A DNA stretch of 64,000 nt from Acinetobacter piscicola (GCF_002233755.1 NZ_NIFO01000004.1:62001-126000), one strand, 5' to 3'; numbered from the stretch's first letter, positions 1 through 10,506 are shown. Program-made: numbers and translations. The notes: generated from the letters alone by a model not told the origin.

Positions 1-252
1 ATCATCAATTGCACCCACTCGGAATTGTTCAATCAAAGCAAATTTACGTTGTCTGTCATTGTAAATAAGTACACCAGCGGCTTCTTTACGTCGAATAAGC
101 TCACGTTGGATGACCGTTGTATATTCAGACTGATTAAACAAGCGATGTCGCAAGCTAATTTTTTCAACCTGAACAAATCCTTGATAGGCATGTTCACGAG
201 ATTGAATTTCCACATCTTTATCAGAGTAGGTTGCTTGCTGAGTGATATTCAT
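1..252 (-). CDS. nudF: ADP-ribose pyrophosphatase (Nudix), N-terminal part, cut by window start
   Basis: Eighty-four residues from the ATG at 252 are visible; the rest lies before the window. The stretch RRKEAAGVL, followed about ten residues later by LIEQFRVGA, is the N-terminal pattern of ADP-ribose diphosphatases of the NudF type, which split ADP-ribose into AMP and ribose 5-phosphate. The catalytic Nudix box (GX5EX7REXXEEXG) would lie further downstream and cannot be checked here. The gene lies 76 bp downstream of thiC on the same strand, so it may be co-transcribed. No strong ribosome binding site is visible; an inverted repeat lies just upstream of the start. Confidence 0.75.
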   Translation of the reverse strand, partial: MNITQQATYSDKDVEIQSREHAYQGFVQVEKISLRHRLFNQSEYTTVIQRELIRRKEAAGVLIYNDRQRKFALIEQFRVGAIDD

Positions 253-260
253 GAATTAGA

Positions 261-292
261 GTTAGGATAAAACGTGTTCATTTCATCCTAAC
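261..292 (-). terminator. Inverted repeat between thiC and nudF
   Basis: GTTAGGAT (261-268) and ATCCTAAC (285-292) form a perfect 8-bp stem around a 16-nt loop. It has no clear U-run on either side. It could be a weak terminator after thiC, an mRNA stabiliser, or a hairpin limiting nudF translation, since it sits 9 bases before the nudF start. Confidence 0.3.
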
Positions 293-328
293 TGAGAAAT
301 GACTAAAGACAAATATATTTTTTCATCT

Positions 329-2365
<2,037 letters not shown>

Positions 2366-2410
2366 CTACGGAAATAGATCAATAAAAAGCTAAATGTTTT
2401 TAGATGGCTT

Positions 2411-2519
2411 GATTCCTACGCAGGTCTTAACCTGATCAGGTTCAACGGTACTTGGGCTTAAGTTCATTCAATTGAAGAACTGACCCAATCTCAGCGAGGA
2501 ATTACTCGCGCTCCGTCAA
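2411..2519 (-). promoter_or_regulatory. TPP riboswitch (THI element) of thiC
   Basis: On the minus strand the leader carries the conserved THI core: CTGAGATTGGGT near 2485-2496, then GAACCTGATCAGGTTAAGAC and CTGCGTAGGAATC near 2413-2447. These match the pyrimidine- and pyrophosphate-sensing helices of TPP riboswitches. The variable P3 arm lies between them, with TTCTTCAATTGAATGAA forming a small hairpin. It lies about 160 nt before the thiC start. In Gram-negatives such elements usually block translation when TPP binds; which mechanism applies here was not determined. Confidence 0.95.
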
Positions 2520-2536
2520 GCTATGCGGTAAATATT

Positions 2537-2565
2537 AACATATTCACCCTGAATTAGATTTGCAA
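2537..2565 (-). promoter_or_regulatory. Probable sigma-70 promoter of thiC
   Basis: TTGCAA (2560-2565) and TATGTT (2537-2542 read on the minus strand) are 17 bp apart, directly upstream of the riboswitch. The transcript would begin a few bases before the THI element, which fits. Confidence 0.5.
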
Positions 2566-2690
2566 TTTGTATAATTTATCGCAGCATTAAAATGGATAAC
2601 TCACAGCATTTGCGTAAATTATTTTGAATCGTTTTTGTGATGGGGTGGGAGAGATTGAAAGAGAAGAAATACAAATAAAATTGAAAATAT

Positions 2691-3767
2691 TTAAATTGAG
2701 GAGCAAATTGCATCACTAAAACAATCTTTTTTAAGGTTTTTAAAATCAATCGGTTTTAAATTTAAAAATTGATTCAATTGAGAAAGTGCCAATAATTGTG
2801 GATTATTTTCCAGTTTGGTTTGCTCTTTAACACTGAGTTGAATTTTTTGTCGTCGTTGTTGGGTAGACATCTTAATAAATTGTTCAAATTTCTGAGCTTT
2901 TTCTGATAATTCACCGTCATTAGACTGTGCTAAACGCTCAATTACTGTCCAATTTGCGTTATTCACGTCATTGGCATTTTCAAAGTTTAAAGAAATGGGT
3001 TCATTATCTAAACCTAAAAATAATAAACTGCTATAGGCATTTTCTAAGAAACGGGCATCGGCAATATAAGGGCTTTCAGGATAGTTACGAACATATTCCT
3101 GCCAGTAAATCGCTCTTTTTACAATATCTTCAGCGCTAAGGTTGAGTTTCTGATTTTTAAAAAGTGGTTCTGCATTTTGTTCTGCAAGACTTTCTATAAA
3201 TTTTTGCTCAGGTTGTTCTAAGTACGGTGCAAAGACCTTGGCTAAATATTGAGGGTTTCTACGGTAAGCCACTTTATTATTGCCTTGATCAATCAATTCA
3301 ATATAAGCCTGACCTTTGTGACGAAGCAAATACTGGTCACGAATATTCAATTGTTCAAAGTGGTGCTGTTGAATTGTTGGGTAAGAAGACTGATCTAAAG
3401 CGTAGGTTTCAAAAGCCAATTGTTGCTCTGATGTTCGATCTAAATGTAGAAACTGTTGGTACATATGTTTTGAAAGCCGCATTAATTCTTTTTGTTCAGT
3501 AGGCTTCATTAAAGGTAAACAAAGACGAATATCTTGATTGACTTGCTCGATTGCTAAAGTCGTTCTTTGCGCGTCCATTGTTGTCATTTCTTTTTTAAGA
3601 TTTTGGCAAATTTGACCGAGATCAGGAACTAAATCTTCATTTTTTTGTGGTTCTTTCGCAGCATGCATGATATCCGCCGCAGGTTTTTCACAAGCAGTGA
3701 GTAGGCTACTAAGCGCAATAAGGATGCTACAAAGAAAAAGATGAGAGAGTTTGTGAGACAATTTCAT
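2691..3767 (-). CDS. Hypothetical lipoprotein
   Basis: The protein has 358 residues and a lipoprotein signal peptide: a charged start, a hydrophobic core, and the lipobox LTAC with the acylated Cys at residue 26. A Glu follows at +2, so outer-membrane sorting by Lol is likely. The rest is rich in Gln, Leu and Lys and looks mostly helical, possibly with TPR-like helix pairs (YIADARFLENAYSSLLFLGL), but I do not recognise a family. The last residues include two close Cys (DCFSDAIC). It stands alone between thiC and the phoU region. No function is assigned. Confidence 0.7.
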   Translation of the reverse strand: MKLSHKLSHLFLCSILIALSSLLTACEKPAADIMHAAKEPQKNEDLVPDLGQICQNLKKEMTTMDAQRTTLAIEQVNQDIRLCLPLMKPTEQKELMRLSKHMYQQFLHLDRTSEQQLAFETYALDQSSYPTIQQHHFEQLNIRDQYLLRHKGQAYIELIDQGNNKVAYRRNPQYLAKVFAPYLEQPEQKFIESLAEQNAEPLFKNQKLNLSAEDIVKRAIYWQEYVRNYPESPYIADARFLENAYSSLLFLGLDNEPISLNFENANDVNNANWTVIERLAQSNDGELSEKAQKFEQFIKMSTQQRRQKIQLSVKEQTKLENNPQLLALSQLNQFLNLKPIDFKNLKKDCFSDAICSSI

Positions 3768-4260
3768 TAGACGATCATTAAAAAAATTTACCTAGTTCAG
3801 GATTTGGCTATTGTCACCTAATCTCATCTAAACAAATGATATGTTTTGTAGTTTTGTGATCATAAAACGTTAATACTTTAGTTGAAAAAGGTTGTTTTTT
3901 AAGCGAATTAAAGTGAAATATCTTTAAGCTTACTGTGTTGAGTCAAAATTGAATGATGTTTCAACAGGAGTTTTAAGGCTTTTGAAATAAGATCAATACA
4001 GTTAAAAAAAGTTACAAATACGTTGGTCTGTCTTTATTTATCTATGATTGTGATTCAGGCTGTTTATTGACATAGTTTGCATAAAGAGACGGTGCTGTTA
4101 AGTTCAAGTATCGAATTCTAGATGTAGTTGGGCGTAGAAATTTCTTTAAAACGATTTAAGATTCGTCTGAAAGAAAAATAGTTGTCATAAAAGATTCATA
4201 ATTAGTATGGTTTAATATTAAATCTAAAAAAGCTTTTTGCTGTATGTGGAGTATCAGACT
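3768..4260. other. Long AT-rich gap between the lipoprotein gene and phoU
   Basis: About 490 bp without a supportable gene. It should hold the divergent promoters of the lipoprotein gene and phoU. A TTGACA at about 4067 has no good partner -10. A better candidate promoter at 4182-4211 is listed separately. No small ORF with a convincing ribosome binding site was seen. Confidence 0.5.
4182..4211 (+). promoter_or_regulatory. Candidate phoU promoter
   Basis: TTGTCA (4182-4187) and TATGGT (4206-4211) are separated by 18 bp, about 50 bp before the chosen phoU start. The TTGTCATAAAAGATTCAT stretch faintly resembles a Pho box, but the second half-site is poor. Confidence 0.3.
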
Positions 4261-4983
4261 TTGAGCCCAAGTAATCCAGTGTTGACGCATCATATATCTT
4301 CTCAGTTCAATGAAGATTTACAGGATGTAAATACCAAATTTATGACCATGGGTGGTCTGGTCGAACAGCAAGTTGCAAATGCCGTTCATGCGTTATTAGA
4401 CACCAATGCCAATTTAGCAATCGATGTTCAATTTCAAGATAATACGGTTAACCGTTATGAACGTGAGATTGACGAAGCATTGACATTAATTCTTGCTCGA
4501 CGCCACCCAGCTGCAATTGATTTACGTATGGTGATTGCCATGAGTAAAGCCAATACAGACTTAGAGCGTATTGGTGATGAAGCGGCAAAAATTGCACGTA
4601 TTGCACAAACTTTGTGTGAAGAGGGTGAGTCACCACGTGGCTATATGGAAACTCGCCATATTGGCAACCAAGTTCGTGTGATGATTCATGATGCTTTGGA
4701 TGCATTTGCCCGAGTCGATGCAGATCAAGCTTTAAAAGTCTTATTGGCAGATGCTGATATTGACCGTGAATATCAGTCGGCAACACGTACTTTAATGACT
4801 TATATGATTGAAGATCCACGCCATATTAGCCGTGTTATCAATGTGATGTGGGTACTCCGTTCATTGGAACGTATTGGTGATCATGCACGTAATATTTCTG
4901 AGCAAGTGATTTATATTGCGAAAGGTTTTGATGTACGTCATACCAGTGTCGAAGAAATCGAGCAAAAGGTTCAAAGTAAATAA
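4261..4983 (+). CDS. phoU: Phosphate signalling protein PhoU
   Basis: PhoU links the Pst phosphate transporter to the PhoR/PhoB system and restrains the phosphate-starvation response. The protein is all-helical with two three-helix bundles; both copies of the family motif are visible, as TDLERIGDEAAKIA near residue 99 and RSLERIGDHARNISE near residue 201. The acidic/Arg clusters bind metal in known structures. The chosen start is TTG at 4261, giving 240 residues and a GGAG 9 bases upstream; an upstream TTG at 4237 would add eight residues without a good site. No pst genes are in view, so phoU stands apart from the transporter. Repeat copy A begins at its stop codon. Confidence 0.92.
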   Translation: MSPSNPVLTHHISSQFNEDLQDVNTKFMTMGGLVEQQVANAVHALLDTNANLAIDVQFQDNTVNRYEREIDEALTLILARRHPAAIDLRMVIAMSKANTDLERIGDEAAKIARIAQTLCEEGESPRGYMETRHIGNQVRVMIHDALDAFARVDADQALKVLLADADIDREYQSATRTLMTYMIEDPRHISRVINVMWVLRSLERIGDHARNISEQVIYIAKGFDVRHTSVEEIEQKVQSK

Positions 4984-4987
4984 TTTA

Positions 4988-5273
4988 ACGTCAGTTCGGG
5001 CTAAACTTTGATGTAAGTTGTTGAAAAGATTGATCAGGTGCGGCGGAGTCTTACCGTTTAAAGTCAGATGCAAGGATTAACCTTCGGTTCGACCTACTTT
5101 TCTTTCGGGAAAAGTAGGCAAAACCATTTGTCAGTCGCCAACTCGACAGATACTATCAAGTACCGAATATATTGCAAAAACAGTATTTTGCAGATGTAGC
5201 CCTGCCTCGAACAATGCGACTGACGTTACCGCGTATCATATAGTTGGAAACATCTCTTATCCCGAGCTCAGGT
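4988..5273. repeat. MITE-like intergenic repeat, copy A
   Basis: This 286-bp non-coding unit recurs at 17557-17842 with about 19 substitutions and no gaps over 292 aligned bases. Its ends are imperfect inverted repeats: ACGTCAGTTCGGG at the left and, read inward on the other strand, ACCTGAGCTCGGG at the right (10 of 13 match). It is flanked by the 8-bp direct repeat TAATTTAA (4981-4988 and 5274-5281), as a target duplication would be; the left copy overlaps the phoU stop codon. Internally CCTACTTTTC and GAAAAGTAGG form a 10-bp hairpin, and GTCAGTCGC pairs with a distant GCGACTGAC. No transposase is encoded, so it would need one in trans. Confidence 0.8.
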
Positions 5274-5300
5274 TAATTTAAAATCAATCATCCAAATCGT

Positions 5301-5330
5301 AAAAGACCTGAATTTCTCAGGTCTTTTTTT
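5301..5330. terminator. Bidirectional terminator between phoU/repeat A and metY
   Basis: AAAAGACCTGA and TCAGGTCTTTTTTT form a perfect stem with a 5-nt loop, followed by a T-run; the A-run on the left lets it work for metY on the minus strand as well. Confidence 0.85.
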
Positions 5331-5365
5331 GAGCTTTTACTTTGATATTTAAAGCGAAGTGAGCA

Positions 5366-6643
5366 TTAAACTTGAGCGAGCGCTTGTTCTAAATCTGCAA
5401 TTAAATCATCAATATGTTCAATACCTACAGACAAGCGAACCATGTCAATGCTGACACCTGCTGATTTTAATTCATCTTCGTTCAGCTGACGATGTGTTGT
5501 TGTCGCAGGGTGGCAAGCTAAGCTTTTCGCATCGCCAATATTGACCAAACGTGTGAATAGTTGCAAAGCATCAATAAAGCGAGTTCCGCCTTGAAGCCCA
5601 TCTTGAACGCCGAAAGACAAAATTGCTGAAGGTTTTCCTTTCACATATTTTTGTGCCAAAGCATGTTGAGGATGATCGGTTAAACCCGCGTAATTGACCC
5701 ATTTTACTTTTGGATGTTGTTGCAAATATTCAGCGACTTTTTGTGCATTTTCAGTATGACGTTCCATACGGAGGCTTAATGTTTCTAAGCCTTGTAAAAT
5801 TAAGAATACACTCAGCGGGCTGATTGCTGCACCCGTATTACGCAGTGGAACGACACGTGCACGTGCGATATAAGCAGCTTCACCTAAAGCCTCAACATAA
5901 TTCACACCATGATAGCTTGGGTCAGGTGTATTTAAGACTTTAAAACGTTCAGGGTATTTACCCCAAGGAAATTTACCGCTGTCGACAATTGCTCCACCAA
6001 TAGAATTACCATGACCACCAATATATTTGGTCAGAGAATGCACCACAATATCTGCACCATGTTCAAAAGGTTTGAGTAGTGCAGGGGTTGCAACAGTATT
6101 ATCGACAATCACAGGAACGCCATATTCATGTGCAATTTTAGCAATGGCCTCTAAATCAATGATATTACCCAATGGATTGCCAATTGACTCTACAAAAACC
6201 AATTTGGTTTTTTCATCAATTAAACCACGTAAAGCTTCAGGGTTTTGATAGTCAAAGAAACGAACTTCAATGCCTTGTTTAGGTAGGGTATGAGCAAATA
6301 AATTATATGTACCGCCATATAAGGTTGAAACAGACGCAATATTATCGCCAGCTTCTGCAATGGTTTGAATGGAATAGGTGATTGCAGACATACCCGAAGC
6401 CAAGGCTAATGCACCAATACCCCCTTCAAGTGCGGCTAAACGTTGTTCAAGCACCGCAGTTGTTGGGTTCATGATGCGAGTATAAATATTACCTTGTACT
6501 TTTAAGTCAAACAGGTCTGCGCCGTGTTGTGTATTATCAAATGCATAAGAAGTGGTTTGATAGATGGGTACGGCAACAGCTTTAGTGGTTACTTCGGGGG
6601 TATAGCCTGCATGAATCGCAAGGGTTTCATCTTTATAAGTCAT
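5366..6643 (-). CDS. metY: O-acetylhomoserine sulfhydrylase / aminocarboxypropyltransferase
   Basis: This PLP enzyme of the Cys/Met metabolism family makes homocysteine from O-acetylhomoserine and sulfide, the direct sulfhydrylation route to methionine. At 425 residues it has the length of MetY rather than the shorter MetB/MetC. The N-terminus ETLAIHAGYTPE, the phosphate-binding ALASGMSA and the PLP lysine in HSLTKYIGGHG (about residue 208) are all present. It is a single gene on the minus strand closed by a strong terminator. Related acetylserine or succinylhomoserine enzymes are possible from sequence alone, but the overall form fits MetY best. Confidence 0.92.
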   Translation of the reverse strand: MTYKDETLAIHAGYTPEVTTKAVAVPIYQTTSYAFDNTQHGADLFDLKVQGNIYTRIMNPTTAVLEQRLAALEGGIGALALASGMSAITYSIQTIAEAGDNIASVSTLYGGTYNLFAHTLPKQGIEVRFFDYQNPEALRGLIDEKTKLVFVESIGNPLGNIIDLEAIAKIAHEYGVPVIVDNTVATPALLKPFEHGADIVVHSLTKYIGGHGNSIGGAIVDSGKFPWGKYPERFKVLNTPDPSYHGVNYVEALGEAAYIARARVVPLRNTGAAISPLSVFLILQGLETLSLRMERHTENAQKVAEYLQQHPKVKWVNYAGLTDHPQHALAQKYVKGKPSAILSFGVQDGLQGGTRFIDALQLFTRLVNIGDAKSLACHPATTTHRQLNEDELKSAGVSIDMVRLSVGIEHIDDLIADLEQALAQV

Positions 6644-6954
6644 CTTTTTCAGCTTTTTTGTTAAATTTCAAATGAGTGTATCAAATAAATATATGAAGTA
6701 AACAAGGGTTTATGTATTTTTAAATCATAAAAAGTGATAAGGATAGTTGTTTTGTATTTTAATAAAGCATTAAATTTTAGTACTTTTGCTCAAAGCAGAG
6801 CCTCGTTAATACTTTCATTTTCCTCCAATTATGCTAAATACGTGTTTTTTTACGGGTTGTAATTTTCTTACTACTCAATTGATGTTTATGTTAACTTACA
6901 TGAAGTTCTATTTTTTCTGAATCAATCATAAATAATTTAAATCAGGATAAAGAA
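6644..6954. other. AT-rich gap between metY and the toxin-like gene
   Basis: About 310 bp that must hold the divergent promoters of metY and the 6955 gene. I see no riboswitch, clear operator or small ORF. It marks the left edge of the low-GC accessory patch. Confidence 0.4.
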
Positions 6955-7947
6955 GTGAAACTTTTGAATTTTAAAAGAATAACAATTTTTTTAACAAGTC
7001 TGTTACTTATACTTAATTCAACTTTAGCCAATGCAGCAACATTAGGGGCATGGACACTATCTAATCCAACCGCTGTTGGAGCATCTATTTTATATGATGG
7101 TTTAAAGGGTGTTATTAAATCCTCGGTTTTAATTAAGCCTAATGCGACTCAGGTTGCCAAAGTCTTAGGCAGTGGTGGTGGAGGTTTTGCCCTTTCTTAT
7201 GCAGTTGAGCAATTACTAGGGGCTGTAGATTGGGTGATGGATCCTGCGAATAATCGTATAAAATATAATATAGATCAAAATACTAACGTTTGTTATTACT
7301 CAAATATTTCTTCTTTTAACGTTAATACGTATATTGCAGCTCAAAGTGTTTGTAAGAAATTTACTTCAAATGTTACTTTTCTTAGTATTGAAAAAATACA
7401 AACAAATAGATATCAATGTAATTATGAGAATACTGGAGGAATTCAGAATATTACTTTTGTTTGCTCAGCAACGACAGTGAAAGAAGAAAAAAACCTCGCC
7501 CTCGAAACTGTTGCCCAAAAAGTCATTGAAAATGCAGAAAGTGATAACCTAGATGCTCAGTTTGCTGTTTTAGCAGCAGCAAATAATATTTTATCTGAAG
7601 CTGAAAATGATGATGCTAAAGCCAAGCCGATTGAAGATGAGTTGGAGAGGAATGCGGATGATAAATGCCACACTCATAATGCATATATGAATGGGCAAGC
7701 AAGGATTGTTGAAGATAGGTACAATGAGATGAGAGCTGATCCACTATTTTTATATAGAGATTACAGAACAACTCCTCATCCCAATGGATACGGATCATGG
7801 AATGGTCATCAACAGCGATATACTTATGAACAAGGTCTATTGAATCAAAAGATTCTAGATGCTTTCTTTGCTGGTTGTCCTGAAACAGCCAAAGCAACTG
7901 AATGGAAAAATAAACCTGCTCCTCAAAAACCTAACTATGCGTTGTAA
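6955..7947 (+). CDS. Secreted toxin-like protein, unknown family
   Basis: The protein has 330 residues and a Sec signal peptide (cleavage probably after ANA, residue 27). The mature N-terminus contains a Gly-rich stretch (LGSGGGGFALS) and AVEQLLGAVDWVMDPANNRI; I recall similar wording in secreted and phage-attachment proteins of Moraxellaceae but cannot confirm it. Residues about 185-229 form an acidic, Ala-rich linker that is partly duplicated downstream. The C-terminal 100 residues have two Cys (about 238 and 304) framing GSWNGHQQRYTYEQGLLNQK, a layout I associate with C-terminal modules of polymorphic toxins. The start is GTG at 6955 after AGGATAAAG. A probable immunity gene follows after 5 bp. 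The function is inferred, not shown. Confidence 0.6.
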   Translation: MKLLNFKRITIFLTSLLLILNSTLANAATLGAWTLSNPTAVGASILYDGLKGVIKSSVLIKPNATQVAKVLGSGGGGFALSYAVEQLLGAVDWVMDPANNRIKYNIDQNTNVCYYSNISSFNVNTYIAAQSVCKKFTSNVTFLSIEKIQTNRYQCNYENTGGIQNITFVCSATTVKEEKNLALETVAQKVIENAESDNLDAQFAVLAAANNILSEAENDDAKAKPIEDELERNADDKCHTHNAYMNGQARIVEDRYNEMRADPLFLYRDYRTTPHPNGYGSWNGHQQRYTYEQGLLNQKILDAFFAGCPETAKATEWKNKPAPQKPNYAL

Positions 7948-7952
7948 CAATT

Positions 7953-8513
7953 ATGATTGAAGTTGAAATTTATGAGGGAACTAACGGAGACCCACTTAAA
8001 AGAGTGTATTTTAGAAACACTAAAGGCTGGATAATTCGAGAGTCTTTTTACAATCCATCAAATCAACCAATCGTAGAAGAAATGGTTGAGTTTGATGATA
8101 AAAATAAAATTTTTCGTCAAGTTTTATTTCTCACAACTGAATATAAAACTATTGCTTATAGAAATTTATATCAAGCAGGAGAAACAGAAAGATCAGATAA
8201 CAGATTAGGTTATACAGATTACAAATTAATAGATGGGGAATTTAAAAAAATAAGTTGGATGATCTATAAGCCTTCTTCTAAAGAAGCCCCTTTTTCAAAA
8301 AGTCTATACTACAATCAAGATGATGAATTGCTTTATTATTGTGTTAATGATGATACAACCCTTACTACAAAGTATTTTAATCCGTATGATCAAGTTATAG
8401 ATGATTTTTATACTTTTTCTGAAAAAAATCTTGATTCAATTGAAACATACGACAGTATTAAAAATGATTTACTACAACAGATTAGAGATGAATACAATAA
8501 TAATCAATTGTGA
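7953..8513 (+). CDS. Probable immunity protein for the upstream toxin-like gene
   Basis: This 186-residue protein has no signal peptide and no membrane segment. It is acidic and rich in Tyr, Phe, Asn and Asp, with repeated short strand-like units (KRVYFRNTKGWIIRES, SKSLYYNQDDELLYY, TTKYFNPYDQVIDD) suggesting a YD/MORN-like beta-meander. I do not recognise a named family. The role as immunity factor is inferred from its position, 5 bp after the stop of a toxin-like gene on the same strand, its small soluble acidic nature, and the low GC it shares with that gene. The start is ATG at 7953. Confidence 0.55.
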   Translation: MIEVEIYEGTNGDPLKRVYFRNTKGWIIRESFYNPSNQPIVEEMVEFDDKNKIFRQVLFLTTEYKTIAYRNLYQAGETERSDNRLGYTDYKLIDGEFKKISWMIYKPSSKEAPFSKSLYYNQDDELLYYCVNDDTTLTTKYFNPYDQVIDDFYTFSEKNLDSIETYDSIKNDLLQQIRDEYNNNQL

Positions 8514-8522
8514 AAATTAATT

Positions 8523-8588
8523 ATGAATGTAAATATTAAAGAGCTTCTTGAAAAAGTATTCCCTCTCTTTGACACTAAAAAACAATGA
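8523..8588 (+). CDS. Very short ORF, possibly a gene remnant
   Basis: ATG at 8523 to TGA at 8588 encodes 21 residues beginning MNVNIKELLEKVF. It has no clear ribosome binding site. It could be the remaining N-terminus of a lost immunity gene between the intact pair and the broken toxin segment, or chance. Confidence 0.2.
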   Translation: MNVNIKELLEKVFPLFDTKKQ

Positions 8589-8671
8589 AAATTTTTGTTG
8601 TTTTTTATCTGTCAGGCAAGTTCAATAAGAACAGGATGGGAGAAAGTAATAGTCTAAAGCCTTATAAATAA

Positions 8672-8843
8672 TGAAAAATAGAACAAAAAAACCGCCCTCT
8701 TGAAACCGTTACCTAATAAAGTCATTGAAAATGAAGAAAACAATAACCTAGACGCTCAGTTTGCTGTTTTAGCAGCAGCGACAAATATTCTGTCGGAAGC
8801 TGAGCAGGATGATGTAAAAGCGAAGCCGATTGAAGATGAGTGA
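8672..8843 (+). pseudogene. Orphan copy of the toxin linker segment
   Basis: Bases 8718-8840 align without gaps to 7519-7641 inside the toxin-like gene with about 17 differences in 123; weaker similarity extends back to about 8672. The reading frame is kept through VIENEENNNLDAQFAVL to KAKPIEDE and then stops at TGA exactly where the intact gene continues into its C-terminal module. Upstream, the frame is broken by a stop (CCTAATAAA). This looks like a displaced cassette left after exchange of toxin C-termini, a pattern known from polymorphic toxin loci. No start codon or promoter is evident. Confidence 0.65.
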
Positions 8844-8950
8844 TTATATCGCCATTTTAAATCCTGTCATTATGATGTCATTTGTCCCGATTAACATAAG
8901 CAACTCAATAAACTATACAACAAACAAAAATGACGATGAAAATTGCAATA

Positions 8951-10495
8951 ATGAAAAAAACGACTTTAACGCTGGCTTTATGTGGATTGATGATTCTAAC
9001 TGCATGTTCAGATGATGATGACGCTCAATCTTCCCCAAAAAACTTGAGCGAAACACTCACTTTAGAATTTGGTAATGACGCATGTTCGATGGGTGGTACA
9101 CGTATTCAAAGTGGTTTAGACAATAATCAAAATGCTAAACTCGAAGCCAATGAAATAATCAAAACAGAAGACAGTTGTAAAACGAATCTGTTCACACAAG
9201 GTGTCGAACTTCCATTCACAGTATTGGGGAGAAATAATGCCAATGGGACAACCATTGACACTACTTTTGATATCCGTCAGGGTGGCTTTGGTTCAGATGT
9301 TGCAGCACATCCAAGCAATAAAAAGCAATTTTATGCCTTAACAGATCGTGGACCGAATGCTGATTTTAATGATAGCGTGCATGGGGCAGGCAAGATTTTT
9401 GCGATTGCTGACTATGTACCTAAAATTGGTTTGTTTGAGGTTCAAGATAACGGCACTGTGAAACTGGTTAAAACGATCTCTTTAAAAGATCGTAATGCTA
9501 AAGAGATCAGTGGGCTACCCAATAGCTCTGCTTTGGGTGGTACAGGTGAAACGCCTTATGATGTGAATGGTAAAGTGATTACTGTTGATTCAAGCAAGCC
9601 TTTTGATGCAGTCAATAATCCAATCAAGTTAGATGATTATGGCCTAGACAGTGAGGGGATTGCAGCCTTAAAAGATGGGACTTTTTGGGTCAGTGATGAG
9701 TACGGTCCACACATGGTGCACTATGATGCCAATGGTAAGGAAATCGGTCGTATTAACCCATTTAAGGCAGACAAGCGTAACAATTGGATATTACCAACTG
9801 AATTCAGTTATCGTCGTGCAAACCGTGGGATGGAAGGTTTAACCATTACTCCAGACCAAAAAACCTTGGTGGGTATCATGCAATCCACTTTGAGTTTGCC
9901 CAATAAAAATGTCAATAAATCAACACTGACTCGTATTGTGACCATCAATTTGGAAACAGGAAAAGTTGCACAATATCTGTATCAACAAGAAATAAAAGAG
10001 AATTCAAACTCTGCGATAGTGGCTTTAAGTGATACGCAATTTTTAGTTTTAGAACGTGATGGTCTATTTTATAAAGATTCAGCGAATGTCATGAAAAATG
10101 TCTATCGTATCGACCTCAGTCAAGCGACTAATTTAGAAAACATTCAAGATCAAAATAATCTTAAACAAGATGAAAAATTAGGACTAACCATTGCTGGAAA
10201 GACCCTAGAAGAATATCAACTTGAGCAAGGTTGGGACGCGCTAAAAGCCTTAAATATTGTGCCTGCACCAAAGACATTGGTACTAGATATGGGTAAAGCT
10301 ATAAAATATCCACATGACAAAATGGAAGGTTTGTGGCTGATCAATCATACAACTTTAGGTATTTTAAATGATGACGATATGGGGTTGTGGTTTAACAGCA
10401 AAGGGATGGAACCCAAATACTTGGATGCTACCCGAACTCGTATCGACATAAATACGTTGTATATTGTCGATAAATTAAATTTAAAAGCACAATAA
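8951..10495 (+). CDS. Esterase-like/phytase-like beta-propeller lipoprotein
   Basis: The mature part matches the 'esterase-like activity of phytase' family in outline: GGFGSDVAAHPSN, ALTDRGPNAD, GLDSEGIAAL, FWVSDEYGPHMVHYD, RGMEGLTITPD and KMEGLWLINH occur in the usual order of a propeller fold. Members are periplasmic or surface proteins whose natural substrate is often unknown; phytase activity is not established. The chosen start at 8951 gives MKKTTLTLAL and the lipobox LTAC; two earlier in-frame ATGs (8930 and 8936) have no better ribosome site. Asp at +2 and a run of four Asp follow the lipidated Cys; Asp at +2 is the inner-membrane retention signal in E. coli, but that rule may not hold here. 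Confidence 0.8.
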   Translation: MKKTTLTLALCGLMILTACSDDDDAQSSPKNLSETLTLEFGNDACSMGGTRIQSGLDNNQNAKLEANEIIKTEDSCKTNLFTQGVELPFTVLGRNNANGTTIDTTFDIRQGGFGSDVAAHPSNKKQFYALTDRGPNADFNDSVHGAGKIFAIADYVPKIGLFEVQDNGTVKLVKTISLKDRNAKEISGLPNSSALGGTGETPYDVNGKVITVDSSKPFDAVNNPIKLDDYGLDSEGIAALKDGTFWVSDEYGPHMVHYDANGKEIGRINPFKADKRNNWILPTEFSYRRANRGMEGLTITPDQKTLVGIMQSTLSLPNKNVNKSTLTRIVTINLETGKVAQYLYQQEIKENSNSAIVALSDTQFLVLERDGLFYKDSANVMKNVYRIDLSQATNLENIQDQNNLKQDEKLGLTIAGKTLEEYQLEQGWDALKALNIVPAPKTLVLDMGKAIKYPHDKMEGLWLINHTTLGILNDDDMGLWFNSKGMEPKYLDATRTRIDINTLYIVDKLNLKAQ

Positions 10496-10506
10496 GTTCA
10501 TCATTA

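Noticed and set aside
4182..4200. A Pho box upstream of phoU
   Set aside because: Only one half-site resembles the consensus; no second 11-bp direct repeat at the right spacing.
4861..5073. A minus-strand ORF spanning the phoU end and repeat copy A
   Set aside because: It lies mostly antisense to phoU, and the repeat is non-coding with structured inverted arms in both copies; the ORF is not preserved as a shared protein.
4988..5273. Reading the repeat as an insertion sequence or group II intron fragment
   Set aside because: It holds no transposase or reverse-transcriptase coding potential in any frame; MITE-like is the most that can be supported.
6955..7947. Calling the toxin-like protein a TspB-type filamentous phage adsorption protein
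   Set aside because: Part of the N-terminal half seems familiar from such proteins, but no phage replication, coat or zot-like genes are nearby; left as an alternative.
8830..9015. A 61-codon plus-strand ORF between the orphan toxin segment and the phytase-like gene
   Set aside because: It overlaps the lipoprotein signal sequence of the next gene in another frame, begins inside the broken repeat, and has no ribosome site.
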